Origin: Eubacterium sp.
GTDB taxonomy: Bacteria; Bacillota; Clostridia; Oscillospirales; Acutalibacteraceae
Direction: 5' to 3'
Assembly: GCA_022511225.1 (NCBI GenBank)
Contig: JAFLRZ010000010.1
Coordinates: 1 to 64,000, forward strand
Length of the DNA: 64,000 nucleotides
This document shows positions 40,977-49,629 of this stretch, piece after piece. The translations under genes were made by a program, and so were the position numbers. The notes under the pieces were generated by a model that was not told the DNA's origin, did no database searches, and saw only the letters and a program-made list of their open reading frames with translations. The first letter of the stretch is position 1; every line of letters begins with the position of its first letter.

Positions 40977-41609
40977 CTAATCGTTACTCTGAATTAACAA
41001 TAATTTTCCTTTTTTTATAATTATTTCGCAAGCGTTATCCTTAAAACCGTTACTTTGAGTAAACTGATCACTTGGATATAAATCAACATTATCAAGTTCG
41101 TACAATGAATTAACTATACTTAATCCCTCGCACTTATCAAATAGTGCAAACAGTGAAAAATGTTTGTAATCAGAATTGTCTAAAATCGTTTTGCCCGAAA
41201 TGACAGAAATTTTATTATTTTTATTTATAAGACTACAATTTATATTTCTATCAAAGCAATAATTCACCGAAAGTATATTAGAATATGTGTGGTCTATTCT
41301 TGAACCTATACCACCGAGAATTATTATATTAGTAAATCCTATGCTGATTGCTTCCTTTACACAGTGGAAGGTGTCTGTATCATCCTTTCGCACCTGAAGC
41401 GAAATTATTTCGCAATCATTATCAGGCTTATCAGCAGAGTCAAAATCACCTATAATTAAATCAGGCACAACAGATAATGGCTGACATTTTTTATATCCGC
41501 TGTCAGCACATATTATAAATGAAGCTTCATTAAGATATGTTCTGTAATAGTCCAAATCATCCTCAGGTGCGCCTGAAATAATTACACAGTTTTCTACTTT
41601 CTTTCCCAT
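40977..41609 (-). CDS. thiN: Thiamine pyrophosphokinase
   Basis: A 210-residue enzyme converting thiamine to TPP. Motifs are ICADSGYKKC (about 33-42), LIIGDFDSAD (about 52-61) and KDDTDTFHCVKEA (about 76-88), the family catalytic blocks, with GGIGSRIDHTYSN. It overlaps rsgA by 16 bases, the usual rsgA-rpe/thiN cluster without rpe. Confidence 0.93.
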   Translation of the reverse strand: MGKKVENCVIISGAPEDDLDYYRTYLNEASFIICADSGYKKCQPLSVVPDLIIGDFDSADKPDNDCEIISLQVRKDDTDTFHCVKEAISIGFTNIIILGGIGSRIDHTYSNILSVNYCFDRNINCSLINKNNKISVISGKTILDNSDYKHFSLFALFDKCEGLSIVNSLYELDNVDLYPSDQFTQSNGFKDNACEIIIKKGKLLLIQSND

Positions 41610-42478
41610 TCCTTAATGTCCTTAACCTCATTATATAATTGAACATAGCTATCGTGACGCTCAGTTGAAATTTCGCCCTCTCTCACTGCCTGAGTAACCG
41701 CACAACCCTTATCATTATTATGTGTGCAGTTGGTAGTAAACTTACATTTGTCTAAGTAAGGCTCAAATTCTCTGAAGCAGTATGGAAGGTCATCTTTATA
41801 AATAAGCTCGCACCTTTCAATATCAACGGCAGAAAATCCCGGAGTATCTGCAACGTATCCACCTGCAATTCTATAAAGACTGCAAGCCCTTGTTGTATGC
41901 TTACCTCTTCCGAGCTTTTTACTTGTTTCTCCCGTTTCAAGTGAAAGAGAGTTATCAATTGAATTAATCAGCGACGACTTACCTACTCCTGTGTTTCCTA
42001 TAAAAGCACTTGTTTTGCTGTTAAGGAGCTCCCTCACCTCTTCGGAGCCGTCACCTGAAATATTATTACAGGCAATAACCTTAAATCCGGCTTTAGTGTA
42101 AAGGTCATAATACTTTTTATAGCTTTCATCAAGGTCAATCTTTGTAAGCACGATAATCGGCTCAGTTTGCTTAAATTCTGCTATTGCAATAAGTCTGTCA
42201 AGAACAAAGGTATTAATAGCAGGGTCAACTACAGAAGAAACTATAAACAGCTGATCAACGTTTGCAAGAGGTGGTCTGATAAAAGAATTTTTTCTCGGTA
42301 AAATTTCATCAATTGTGTTTTCGGCATTTTCGTTAATTGATATGGAAACATAGTCCCCGACAAGAAGTGAGTTTTTATTTTTCTTGAATCTGCCTCTTGC
42401 TTTACATTCATAAACAGTATCAGCGGTTTCTACATAATAGAAACCGCCTATACCTTTAATTACTCTACCATCAATCAT
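41594..42478 (-). CDS. rsgA: Ribosome small-subunit GTPase RsgA
   Basis: Circularly permuted GTPase of 294 residues for 30S maturation. OB fold at the N-terminus, LTKID (G4) before GNTGVGKSSLIN (G1, about 162) and DTPGFS (G3), then the zinc domain with C(7)..CTHNNDKGC. Complete. Confidence 0.95.
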   Translation of the reverse strand: MIDGRVIKGIGGFYYVETADTVYECKARGRFKKNKNSLLVGDYVSISINENAENTIDEILPRKNSFIRPPLANVDQLFIVSSVVDPAINTFVLDRLIAIAEFKQTEPIIVLTKIDLDESYKKYYDLYTKAGFKVIACNNISGDGSEEVRELLNSKTSAFIGNTGVGKSSLINSIDNSLSLETGETSKKLGRGKHTTRACSLYRIAGGYVADTPGFSAVDIERCELIYKDDLPYCFREFEPYLDKCKFTTNCTHNNDKGCAVTQAVREGEISTERHDSYVQLYNEVKDIKEWERK

Positions 42479-42485
42479 ATGTACC

Positions 42486-44522
42486 TCATCCAGCTGTATC
42501 TTCAGTATTATCTTCAGTTGCTTCTTCCGGCTTTTGAGGAATTATATCAGTATTAACAGGAGTTGAAAAATCAATAGATATTTTTGAGCTCTTGTCAGTT
42601 TTAACTGTCTTTGTTTCAATGTTTCCGCACTCCGAAAGTGAAATTCTAATTGTAACGCTTTCGGTGTTTTCCACAGTAATACTTACCGGTGAAGTAGAGC
42701 CGTTTAACAAGACACTCTGGCTGAGATACGTTTCACCGTCAAGCTCAACAGTAAGTGTATCCGACATATATTCGCCATCTTCAGTGGTAATTTCAGGAAG
42801 CGCTATAGAAAGTGCAATCTTGGAAACAGGCTTTGTAGTTGTCGTAGTTACACCTGATGAAATAGTAATCAAAATCAAATCATCAGCAACAGCAAGTACA
42901 CCTGCCGTAGGATTTTGAGCAAGGACTACACCCTTTGGTTCAGGACTATCCTTTGTTTTGAATCTGATGTTCTTAAATCCGGTCTTTTCAAGGAAAGCTC
43001 TTGCACCCTCCTGCTTTAAACCGACAACGTCGGGAACAGTGATATTTTCTACAAGCTGTGTTGTTGGACCCGAACTCAAATATATCATTACTTCAGTATC
43101 TGCAGATACTATGCTTCCTGCCTTAGGATCGGAATATACAACCTTTCCCTCTTCAACGGTTTCACTTGAAACTGTTGTAACTCTGTAATTCTTGAGTCCT
43201 TCATTTTCAAGTGCCTTTTTTGCTTTATCAGCAGTGAGATTATAAATATTCGGTACTTTTATATCATTAACAGATGCAGCAACAACGAGGGTTACCTGAC
43301 TTCCCGAAAGCACCTTGCTTCCTGCCTCGGGTGACTGACTAATGATTGTTCCCGGTTCATAGTCACTTGTTTTTTCATATTCACAGTTAAACTGATAGTC
43401 ATACTTATTGGAGCTGATTAGCTCATCATACGAAGTGCCGACAAAATTATCTATAATGCTTGCTTTAGTATTAACGTTTCCCGTAAATGCAAATACAATG
43501 CCAACTATAGCAGCAATAGTAAGCATCAATCCAACTATAACTGCAATAACAGTCTTCTTTTTGTGACCGTCATCATAGTAATCATCTTCATCGTATTCTG
43601 TATCATCTTCAACGTGATTTACAGCATCACTGGTATTGATAACATACTTGGTAGGCTCTTTATCAACAAAACATGAGTAATCAAATGTTGCTGCAGGATT
43701 TTTTTCAATTTCCTCAAGATCAATGAGAAATTCTGTAGCAGTCTGATAACGGTCATCGGGATTCTTCTGCATAGCGTGATCGCAAATCTGCTCAAGTCCG
43801 AGCGGAATATCAGTATTGATATCGGTAAGCTTCTTAGCGTCTTTTTGAAGCTGCATAAGTGCAACTGAAACAGGATTGTCTGCTTCAAAGGGCACTGTGC
43901 CTGCAAGCATTTCATAAAGTACTACACCAACCGAATAAATGTCTGCCTTTTCGTCTGTAAATTCGCCCTTAGCCTGCTCAGGACTGATATAGTGAACAGA
44001 GCCTATAGCAGTATCAGTCAGCGTTTTTGTATCACTTCTTGAAAATCTTGCGATACCGAAATCTGCAACTTTAATATCACCGTTAGAAAGCAAAATTATA
44101 TTCTGGGGTTTTACGTCACGGTGAACAATACCCTTGTCGTGCGCATGCTGAAGTGCTTTGAGTATCTGCGTAGTAAAATATAATGCCTCGTTCCATGTAA
44201 TGGCATTTTGCTTTTGGATATACTCCTTAAGAGTGATTCCATCAACGTATTCCATTACGATATACTGCAGTCTTTCGCCAAAACTGACGTCATACACCTT
44301 AACGATATTAGGATGAGAAAGAAGTGCAATCGCCTTACTTTCATTGTTAAAGCGTCTTACAAAATCGTCATTATTGAGAAATTCGTCTTTCAACACCTTA
44401 ACGGCAACAATTCTATCGTCAACACTGTCATAAGCCTTATAAACAACAGACATTCCGCCAACACCGACAATTTCCTGAATTTCGTATCTTCCGTCAAGGC
44501 GCTTGCCTACATAATTTTCCAT
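42486..44522 (-). CDS. prkC: PASTA-domain serine/threonine kinase PrkC
   Basis: A membrane kinase of 678 residues that senses muropeptides. The kinase domain (about 10-270) has VGVGGMSVVYKA, catalytic HRDVKPQN, ADFGIARF and SPEQAKGEF. A TM (about 330-350) is followed by three PASTA units (about 358-560; SYDELISSNKYDYQ, NIYNLTADKAKKAL, DVVGLKQEGARAFL) and a Thr/Pro-rich tail. Partner phosphatase lies immediately upstream. Confidence 0.96.
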   Translation of the reverse strand: MENYVGKRLDGRYEIQEIVGVGGMSVVYKAYDSVDDRIVAVKVLKDEFLNNDDFVRRFNNESKAIALLSHPNIVKVYDVSFGERLQYIVMEYVDGITLKEYIQKQNAITWNEALYFTTQILKALQHAHDKGIVHRDVKPQNIILLSNGDIKVADFGIARFSRSDTKTLTDTAIGSVHYISPEQAKGEFTDEKADIYSVGVVLYEMLAGTVPFEADNPVSVALMQLQKDAKKLTDINTDIPLGLEQICDHAMQKNPDDRYQTATEFLIDLEEIEKNPAATFDYSCFVDKEPTKYVINTSDAVNHVEDDTEYDEDDYYDDGHKKKTVIAVIVGLMLTIAAIVGIVFAFTGNVNTKASIIDNFVGTSYDELISSNKYDYQFNCEYEKTSDYEPGTIISQSPEAGSKVLSGSQVTLVVAASVNDIKVPNIYNLTADKAKKALENEGLKNYRVTTVSSETVEEGKVVYSDPKAGSIVSADTEVMIYLSSGPTTQLVENITVPDVVGLKQEGARAFLEKTGFKNIRFKTKDSPEPKGVVLAQNPTAGVLAVADDLILITISSGVTTTTTKPVSKIALSIALPEITTEDGEYMSDTLTVELDGETYLSQSVLLNGSTSPVSITVENTESVTIRISLSECGNIETKTVKTDKSSKISIDFSTPVNTDIIPQKPEEATEDNTEDTAG

Positions 44523-44539
44523 AAATTAATACAACTCCG

Positions 44540-45271
44540 TCATTTTGATATGATAACAACAGTAATGTTGTCACCACCGCCATTTTCGTTTGCCTTTGTA
44601 ACAAGCCTGTCAGCAAAGGCATAATGCTTGCCGTCACTCATTATTTCAAGCATCTCATTATTTTCAACATAATTTGAAAAGCCGTCAGTACAAAGAAGAA
44701 TTGTATCCCCTTCTTCGAGATCTATCATATCAAAATCAATTTTAATATTTTTGTCAACGCCGATAGCTCTTGTTATAATATTTTTATTAGGATGATTTTC
44801 AGCTTCTTCAGGAGTAATTTTACCCTTAGAAAGCAAATCCTGAACGACGCTGTGATCAACTGTTACCTGCCTTATCTTGTTATCAGCACTTACAATATAC
44901 GCTCTGCTGTCACCTGCATGAGCAATAAATGCCTGATTATCTCTTACGATAGCACAGACTACTGTTGTGCCCATTCCTATAAGCTCTGTGTTATCCATTG
45001 CAAAATCGTAAACCTCTATATTTGCAGCAGTAAGCGCAGAGTCAAGCATATTTTGAATTGATGAATCTCGCATATTATCACGATATGAAGCGTTGATTTT
45101 TTCGCTGATAACCTTAACAGCTAAGGCAGAGGCAATATTACCTCCGGCAGCTCCGCCCATACCGTCGCAAACAACTGCCCATACAACCTCGTTAGAAAAC
45201 TCTCCGACTGCGTAGGCGTCCTGATTAGAGGATCTGACACGACCCTTATCAGTTTTTGCTACTATTTTCAT
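44540..45271 (-). CDS. stp: PP2C-family serine/threonine phosphatase
   Basis: A 243-residue phosphatase that counteracts PrkC. Conserved blocks RSSNQDAYAVG, CDGMGGAAGGNIAS, AHAGDSRAYIV, TDGFSNYV and GGGDNITVVII contain the metal-binding Asp residues. GAGGTGAA precedes the ATG at 45271. The start overlaps the rlmN stop by 23 bases. The order rlmN-stp-prkC-rsgA is a known Firmicutes operon. Confidence 0.95.
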   Translation of the reverse strand: MKIVAKTDKGRVRSSNQDAYAVGEFSNEVVWAVVCDGMGGAAGGNIASALAVKVISEKINASYRDNMRDSSIQNMLDSALTAANIEVYDFAMDNTELIGMGTTVVCAIVRDNQAFIAHAGDSRAYIVSADNKIRQVTVDHSVVQDLLSKGKITPEEAENHPNKNIITRAIGVDKNIKIDFDMIDLEEGDTILLCTDGFSNYVENNEMLEIMSDGKHYAFADRLVTKANENGGGDNITVVIISK

Positions 45272-46304
45272 CAATTTCACCTCGCTTTTTAATTCGTCTT
45301 AATTGCCCGCAGGATGCATTAATATCAGAACCAAGTGTTCTTCTTATTGTAGCATTAATTCCATTCTTTTTCAATATATCAGCAAACTTTTCTATATTCT
45401 CTCTGCTGCTTTGAATATTGGCACACTCTTCTACATTATTTACAGGAATAAGATTTACGTGGCACAGCATTCCTTTAAGAAGCCTTGAAAGCTCTAAAGC
45501 ATCAGCTTTGCTGTCATTAACATCTTTAATGAGCGTGTATTCAAAGCTTACTCTTCTGTTCGTTTTCTGCGCATATTTTTTACAGGCAGTGATAAGCTCT
45601 TCAACAGGATACCGTCTGTTAATCGGCATTGTCCTTGAACGAATTTCATCATTAGGTGCGTGAAGCGATATTGTAAGAGTTAGCTGTAAATCACGCTCCA
45701 TCAAATCATATATTTTCGGCACAATACCACAGGTGGAAATAGTTATATTTCGCATTGAAATATTTAGTCCTTCAGGACTGTTAACGATATCAAGAAAATC
45801 AATAACGTTTTCAAAGTTATCAAGAGGCTCGCCAATCCCCATCATAACTATATTTGAAATTCTGATACCTAAATCCTTCTGTGCTGTATGAAGCTGAGAT
45901 TCAATTTCACCTGCAGTAAGATTTCTCTTAAATCCTGCAAGAGTGGAAGCGCAGAAGGTACAACCCATTTTACAGCCAACCTGAGAGGAAACGCATATAG
46001 TATAGCCGTATTTGTACTTCATTATGACAGATTCGACATACTCACCATCGCATAGCCTGAAAAGGTATTTTACAGTTCCGTCAAGCTTTGATACGTACTT
46101 TTCTTCAATTTCACAGCTGCTTATGTAAAAGTCAGAAGCAAGCTTTTCTCTAAGCGGTTTACTTATATTTGTCATATCATCAAAGGACGTGCAACCGCTT
46201 TTATGAAGCCAATTAAATATCTGGTTTGCTCTGAATTTTGGAAGCCCTGCATCTGATAAAATCTTATTTAGTTTTTGAATAGTCAGCGATTTAATATCAG
46301 TCAT
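45249..46304 (-). CDS. rlmN: 23S rRNA / tRNA adenine-C2 methyltransferase RlmN
   Basis: Radical-SAM methylase of 351 residues acting on A2503 of 23S rRNA and A37 of tRNA. The cluster motif is GCKMGCTFCAS (about 115). The catalytic methyl-carrier Cys is in the C-terminal SDINASCGQLR. Complete. Overlaps rsmB by 8 bases. Confidence 0.96.
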   Translation of the reverse strand: MTDIKSLTIQKLNKILSDAGLPKFRANQIFNWLHKSGCTSFDDMTNISKPLREKLASDFYISSCEIEEKYVSKLDGTVKYLFRLCDGEYVESVIMKYKYGYTICVSSQVGCKMGCTFCASTLAGFKRNLTAGEIESQLHTAQKDLGIRISNIVMMGIGEPLDNFENVIDFLDIVNSPEGLNISMRNITISTCGIVPKIYDLMERDLQLTLTISLHAPNDEIRSRTMPINRRYPVEELITACKKYAQKTNRRVSFEYTLIKDVNDSKADALELSRLLKGMLCHVNLIPVNNVEECANIQSSRENIEKFADILKKNGINATIRRTLGSDINASCGQLRRIKKRGEIDENSSKN

Positions 46305-47532
46305 TATTCTTAATTAGTTTTGCCCTGTAAAATCCATCTCCACCATCAAAACTCGGGAAAATGGTTTTTTCATCAGTAAGCGTAAAGTTTCTATTCTTTT
46401 TTAAAAATGATTTAACAACGTTTTCATTTTCTTTTTTATTCAAGGTGCAGGTTGAATATATCAGCACACCGCCGCTTTTAAGATATTTTGATGAAGTTTC
46501 AAGAATATCAAGCTGTAAATGCGGCAAATCTTTAACACTGTCGAGGCTTTTATGCCTTATTTCAGGCTTTCTTCTTATAATTCCAAATCCTGAACAAGGC
46601 ACATCAACGAGTATTCTATCTGCCATAGGGATATCAGGATTATAAACCGAAGCATCATTTACAGCAGTTTTTATTATGTTAATACCAAGCCTCTTTGCGC
46701 CATCATTAACAAGCTTAAGTCTATGAGAATAGAGGTCAAAAGCAAATATCCTGCCCTTATTATTCATCTGCTGTGCGATTGTAAAGGTCTTGCCACCCGG
46801 AGCACAGCACACATCAAGAACTGTATCATTCTCTCTTGCGCCGAGTGAAACTGCACACTCATAGCTTGATAAATCTTCTATATGAAAAAGTCCGTTTTTA
46901 TATGCTCTGGAGGTGCGAAAATCTATAGGTGAATTAATCTTTACGACATCATCACATACTTCACATTCTACGTCCTCACTAAGAAGCTCATATAAAAGTT
47001 CGTCACTGTCTACGAAAAGCTTATTTGGAATTGCAAAGACGGGAGGTCTGCCGTTAAGACAAGGCAAAAACTCTTTTACAGTATCGAAGCCGTACTGTTT
47101 ATTCCACATATTAAGTAATTGCTCAGGAATTGAATGTATCAGATAATCGTCTTTAAGAATTTCATTATCATCAGCAACTTTATGTAGCACGGCATTAACG
47201 AGTTTTGAGTAAAAATCCTGCTTAATTTCCTTAACAAGTTTTACACTCTCATTAATTGCGGCGCTGTCAGGCACCTTATCCATATAAAGAATCTGATATG
47301 CACCAAGCCTTAATACTGTCATAATTTTGGGCTTAGGAGACTTGTCAATGTACTTTTTCAAATAATAGTCAATTGTTATTCTTCTCTCTACTACTCCGTA
47401 AACAAGTGCACTTATGAACGATTTATTTTCTTCTATATCTGCAAGTGCAGAGTCAAGAGCTAAATTTGAATAAGATGCATCGTAAAATATTTTATAAAGA
47501 ATTTCAAATGCAATAAGTCTTTGACTTTTCAT
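46297..47532 (-). CDS. rsmB: 16S rRNA (cytosine-967-C5) methyltransferase RsmB
   Basis: A 411-residue methylase. NusB-like N-terminal domain (FEILYKIFYDASYSN) followed by the SAM domain with VCCAPGGKTF, DVPCSGFGIIRRKPEIR (motif IV Cys) and YSTCTLNKKENE (motif VI Cys). Complete. Start shares a base with the upstream metallopeptidase stop. Confidence 0.95.
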   Translation of the reverse strand: MKSQRLIAFEILYKIFYDASYSNLALDSALADIEENKSFISALVYGVVERRITIDYYLKKYIDKSPKPKIMTVLRLGAYQILYMDKVPDSAAINESVKLVKEIKQDFYSKLVNAVLHKVADDNEILKDDYLIHSIPEQLLNMWNKQYGFDTVKEFLPCLNGRPPVFAIPNKLFVDSDELLYELLSEDVECEVCDDVVKINSPIDFRTSRAYKNGLFHIEDLSSYECAVSLGARENDTVLDVCCAPGGKTFTIAQQMNNKGRIFAFDLYSHRLKLVNDGAKRLGINIIKTAVNDASVYNPDIPMADRILVDVPCSGFGIIRRKPEIRHKSLDSVKDLPHLQLDILETSSKYLKSGGVLIYSTCTLNKKENENVVKSFLKKNRNFTLTDEKTIFPSFDGGDGFYRAKLIKNND

Positions 47533-48227
47533 TATCGTCTACTGCCTCTGTTAATGATAAGTAGTAATCTCAAAATTGTTGCAAGCGCAGATACCAATGC
47601 CGCTACATATGTCAGTGCAGCAGCAGTAAGTACCTTTTTAGCTCCGGTATATTCCTCGGACTCTAAAAAAGCATTACTTTCAATTGTATCAAGTGCCCTT
47701 TTTGAAGCATTAAATTCAACCGGCAGGGTTATTAGCTGAAAAAGTGCCACTGCGCAGTACAAAATAAGTCCTGCGTAAATCAGTACATCACTGTAAAGAA
47801 TCATACCGATAAGAGCAAGAGGAATGCCAAGCATTGAGCCAATTTTTGTAACAGGAATGATTGCATTTCTAATTTTGAGAGCAGAATAACCCTCAGCGTG
47901 CTGACAAGCATGCCCTGCCTCGTGACAAGCAACACCAATTGCCGCAACACTCGTTGAGTCAAAGACGTCCTGTGAAAGGCAAATTTCTTTCTTAGCAGGG
48001 TCGTAGTAATCAGTAAGACTGCCACCGATTTTCTTAATTCTCACGTCGGTAATACCGTTGAGCTGAAGAAGTCTGTAAGCCGCATCAGCACCGGTCATAC
48101 CTCTTCTGTTTCTAATCTTTGAATATTTTGAAAATGCGCTTTTAACCTTCATCTGACATATCAGCGCAAATATAAAAACAGGTATCATTATAAAGCCTGT
48201 CATATAGTATGAAAAATAAGCACCCAT
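47532..48227 (-). CDS. Neutral zinc metallopeptidase (YugP family)
   Basis: A membrane-embedded metallopeptidase of 231 residues. The zinc motif is GVACHEAGHACQH (HExxH, about 105), followed by GYSALKIRNAIIP. N-terminal TM plus three TM helices beyond the motif. Members are widespread in Firmicutes next to fmt/rsmB. Physiological substrate is unknown. Confidence 0.9.
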   Translation of the reverse strand: MGAYFSYYMTGFIMIPVFIFALICQMKVKSAFSKYSKIRNRRGMTGADAAYRLLQLNGITDVRIKKIGGSLTDYYDPAKKEICLSQDVFDSTSVAAIGVACHEAGHACQHAEGYSALKIRNAIIPVTKIGSMLGIPLALIGMILYSDVLIYAGLILYCAVALFQLITLPVEFNASKRALDTIESNAFLESEEYTGAKKVLTAAALTYVAALVSALATILRLLLIINRGSRR

Positions 48228-48228
48228 A

Positions 48229-49158
48229 TTATTCTCCTAAAGTTGTACCAAGCTCTATGCTATTCCCCTGCAAAAAAGCTTTAGCGTCCATTCTCTTCTT
48301 CCCTTCAAGCTGAAGCTCGGTAATATCAAGGCATTTACCGTCACCGCAGCACACAGTAAGTACATTTATATTATCTGTAACTTTACCGCATTTATCACCT
48401 GTTTTTGTACTTTTAACTGTTTTGTGAATTTTTAGCTGCTTTCCGTTAAGTGTTGTTACGGCGCAGGGCCAGCTTTGAAGTCCTCTGACCAAATTATGAA
48501 TTTCGTCAGCACTCTTTGACCAGTCAATAATGCCTAAATCTTTCGTGATTTTAGGTGCGTGGCTTGACATATTATTGTCTTGTTTTACCCGATTTACAGA
48601 ATTACTTTCAATCATATCAATCGCCTCAATAAGAGCATCAGCACCGATAAGAGATAATCTGTCAAATAATTCCTCTGAGGTTTCATTGCCTCCAATATTG
48701 CATTCCTTTACAAGAAGCATATCGCCTGTATCAACGCCCTCATCCATCTGCATTATGGTTACACCTGTTTTTTCATCTCCGTTAATAACTGACCACTGAA
48801 TAGGTGCTGAGCCTCTGTATTTCGGAAGTAAAGACGCATGAACGTTTATAGAGCCGTATTTTTTTGAATCAAGAATAGCTTTAGGAAGTATTTTGCCATA
48901 AGCTACAACTATAATTATATCAGCTTCTAAGTTATTAATAAGATTCAGTGCTTCTTCAGTTTTTAATGAATTCGGCTGATAAACCGGGATACTATTTGCT
49001 ACAGCACAAGCCTTTACGGGCGGAGGAGTTAAAATCTGCTTTCTTCCGACAGGCTTATCAGGTTGTGAAAACACTGCTGTAACGTTATGACGGCTGTTGA
49101 TCAGCTTTTGAAGGCAAGGAACTGCAAAATCAGGAGTTCCCATAAAGATTATATTCAT
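48229..49158 (-). CDS. fmt: Methionyl-tRNA formyltransferase
   Basis: Fmt of 309 residues formylates initiator Met-tRNA. IIFMGTPDFAVP at the start, NVHASLLPKYRGSAPIQWSVINGD (about 107-130) with catalytic Asn-His-Asp, and the C-terminal domain. Adjacent to def, its functional partner. Confidence 0.96.
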   Translation of the reverse strand: MNIIFMGTPDFAVPCLQKLINSRHNVTAVFSQPDKPVGRKQILTPPPVKACAVANSIPVYQPNSLKTEEALNLINNLEADIIIVVAYGKILPKAILDSKKYGSINVHASLLPKYRGSAPIQWSVINGDEKTGVTIMQMDEGVDTGDMLLVKECNIGGNETSEELFDRLSLIGADALIEAIDMIESNSVNRVKQDNNMSSHAPKITKDLGIIDWSKSADEIHNLVRGLQSWPCAVTTLNGKQLKIHKTVKSTKTGDKCGKVTDNINVLTVCCGDGKCLDITELQLEGKKRMDAKAFLQGNSIELGTTLGE

Positions 49159-49620
49159 TTAATCACCTGCTATATTAACATCACTTATAGCCCTTGACGT
49201 AAACAAAATTCCGTCAAGATGGTCAATCTCATGGCAAAAGGCTCTTGCTTTAAGATCCTCGCCTGTAAACACCTGCCACTTGCCGTTTCTGTCCTGAGCC
49301 TTGACCTGAACCTTTTTAGGTCTTAATGTAGTTGCGTATTTATTAGGAAGTGAAAGACATCCTTCGGACTCTTTCTGCTCACCCTCCTGCATTGTTATTT
49401 CAGGATTAACAAGCTCCATTACGCCGTCACCGACATCGATAACTACAACTCTTTTAAGTATTCCCACCTGAACAGCAGCAAGACCGACACCGTTAGCGTT
49501 GTTCATTGTTTCAATCATATCATCAATAAGAATTGACAGTCTAACGTCAAATTTTTCAACGACCCTGCTTTTCTTTTCAAGAATAGGATCACCAAGCTTA
49601 ACAATATTCCTTAATGCCAT
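49159..49620 (-). CDS. def: Peptide deformylase
   Basis: A 153-residue metalloenzyme removing the N-formyl group. Motif 1 GVGLAAVQVG (about 42), motif 2 EGCLSLP (metal Cys, about 87) and motif 3 CHEIDHLDG (HExxH, about 130) are intact. Lies directly upstream of fmt; normal def-fmt order. Confidence 0.97.
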   Translation of the reverse strand: MALRNIVKLGDPILEKKSRVVEKFDVRLSILIDDMIETMNNANGVGLAAVQVGILKRVVVIDVGDGVMELVNPEITMQEGEQKESEGCLSLPNKYATTLRPKKVQVKAQDRNGKWQVFTGEDLKARAFCHEIDHLDGILFTSRAISDVNIAGD

Positions 49621-49629
49621 ATTATTCTC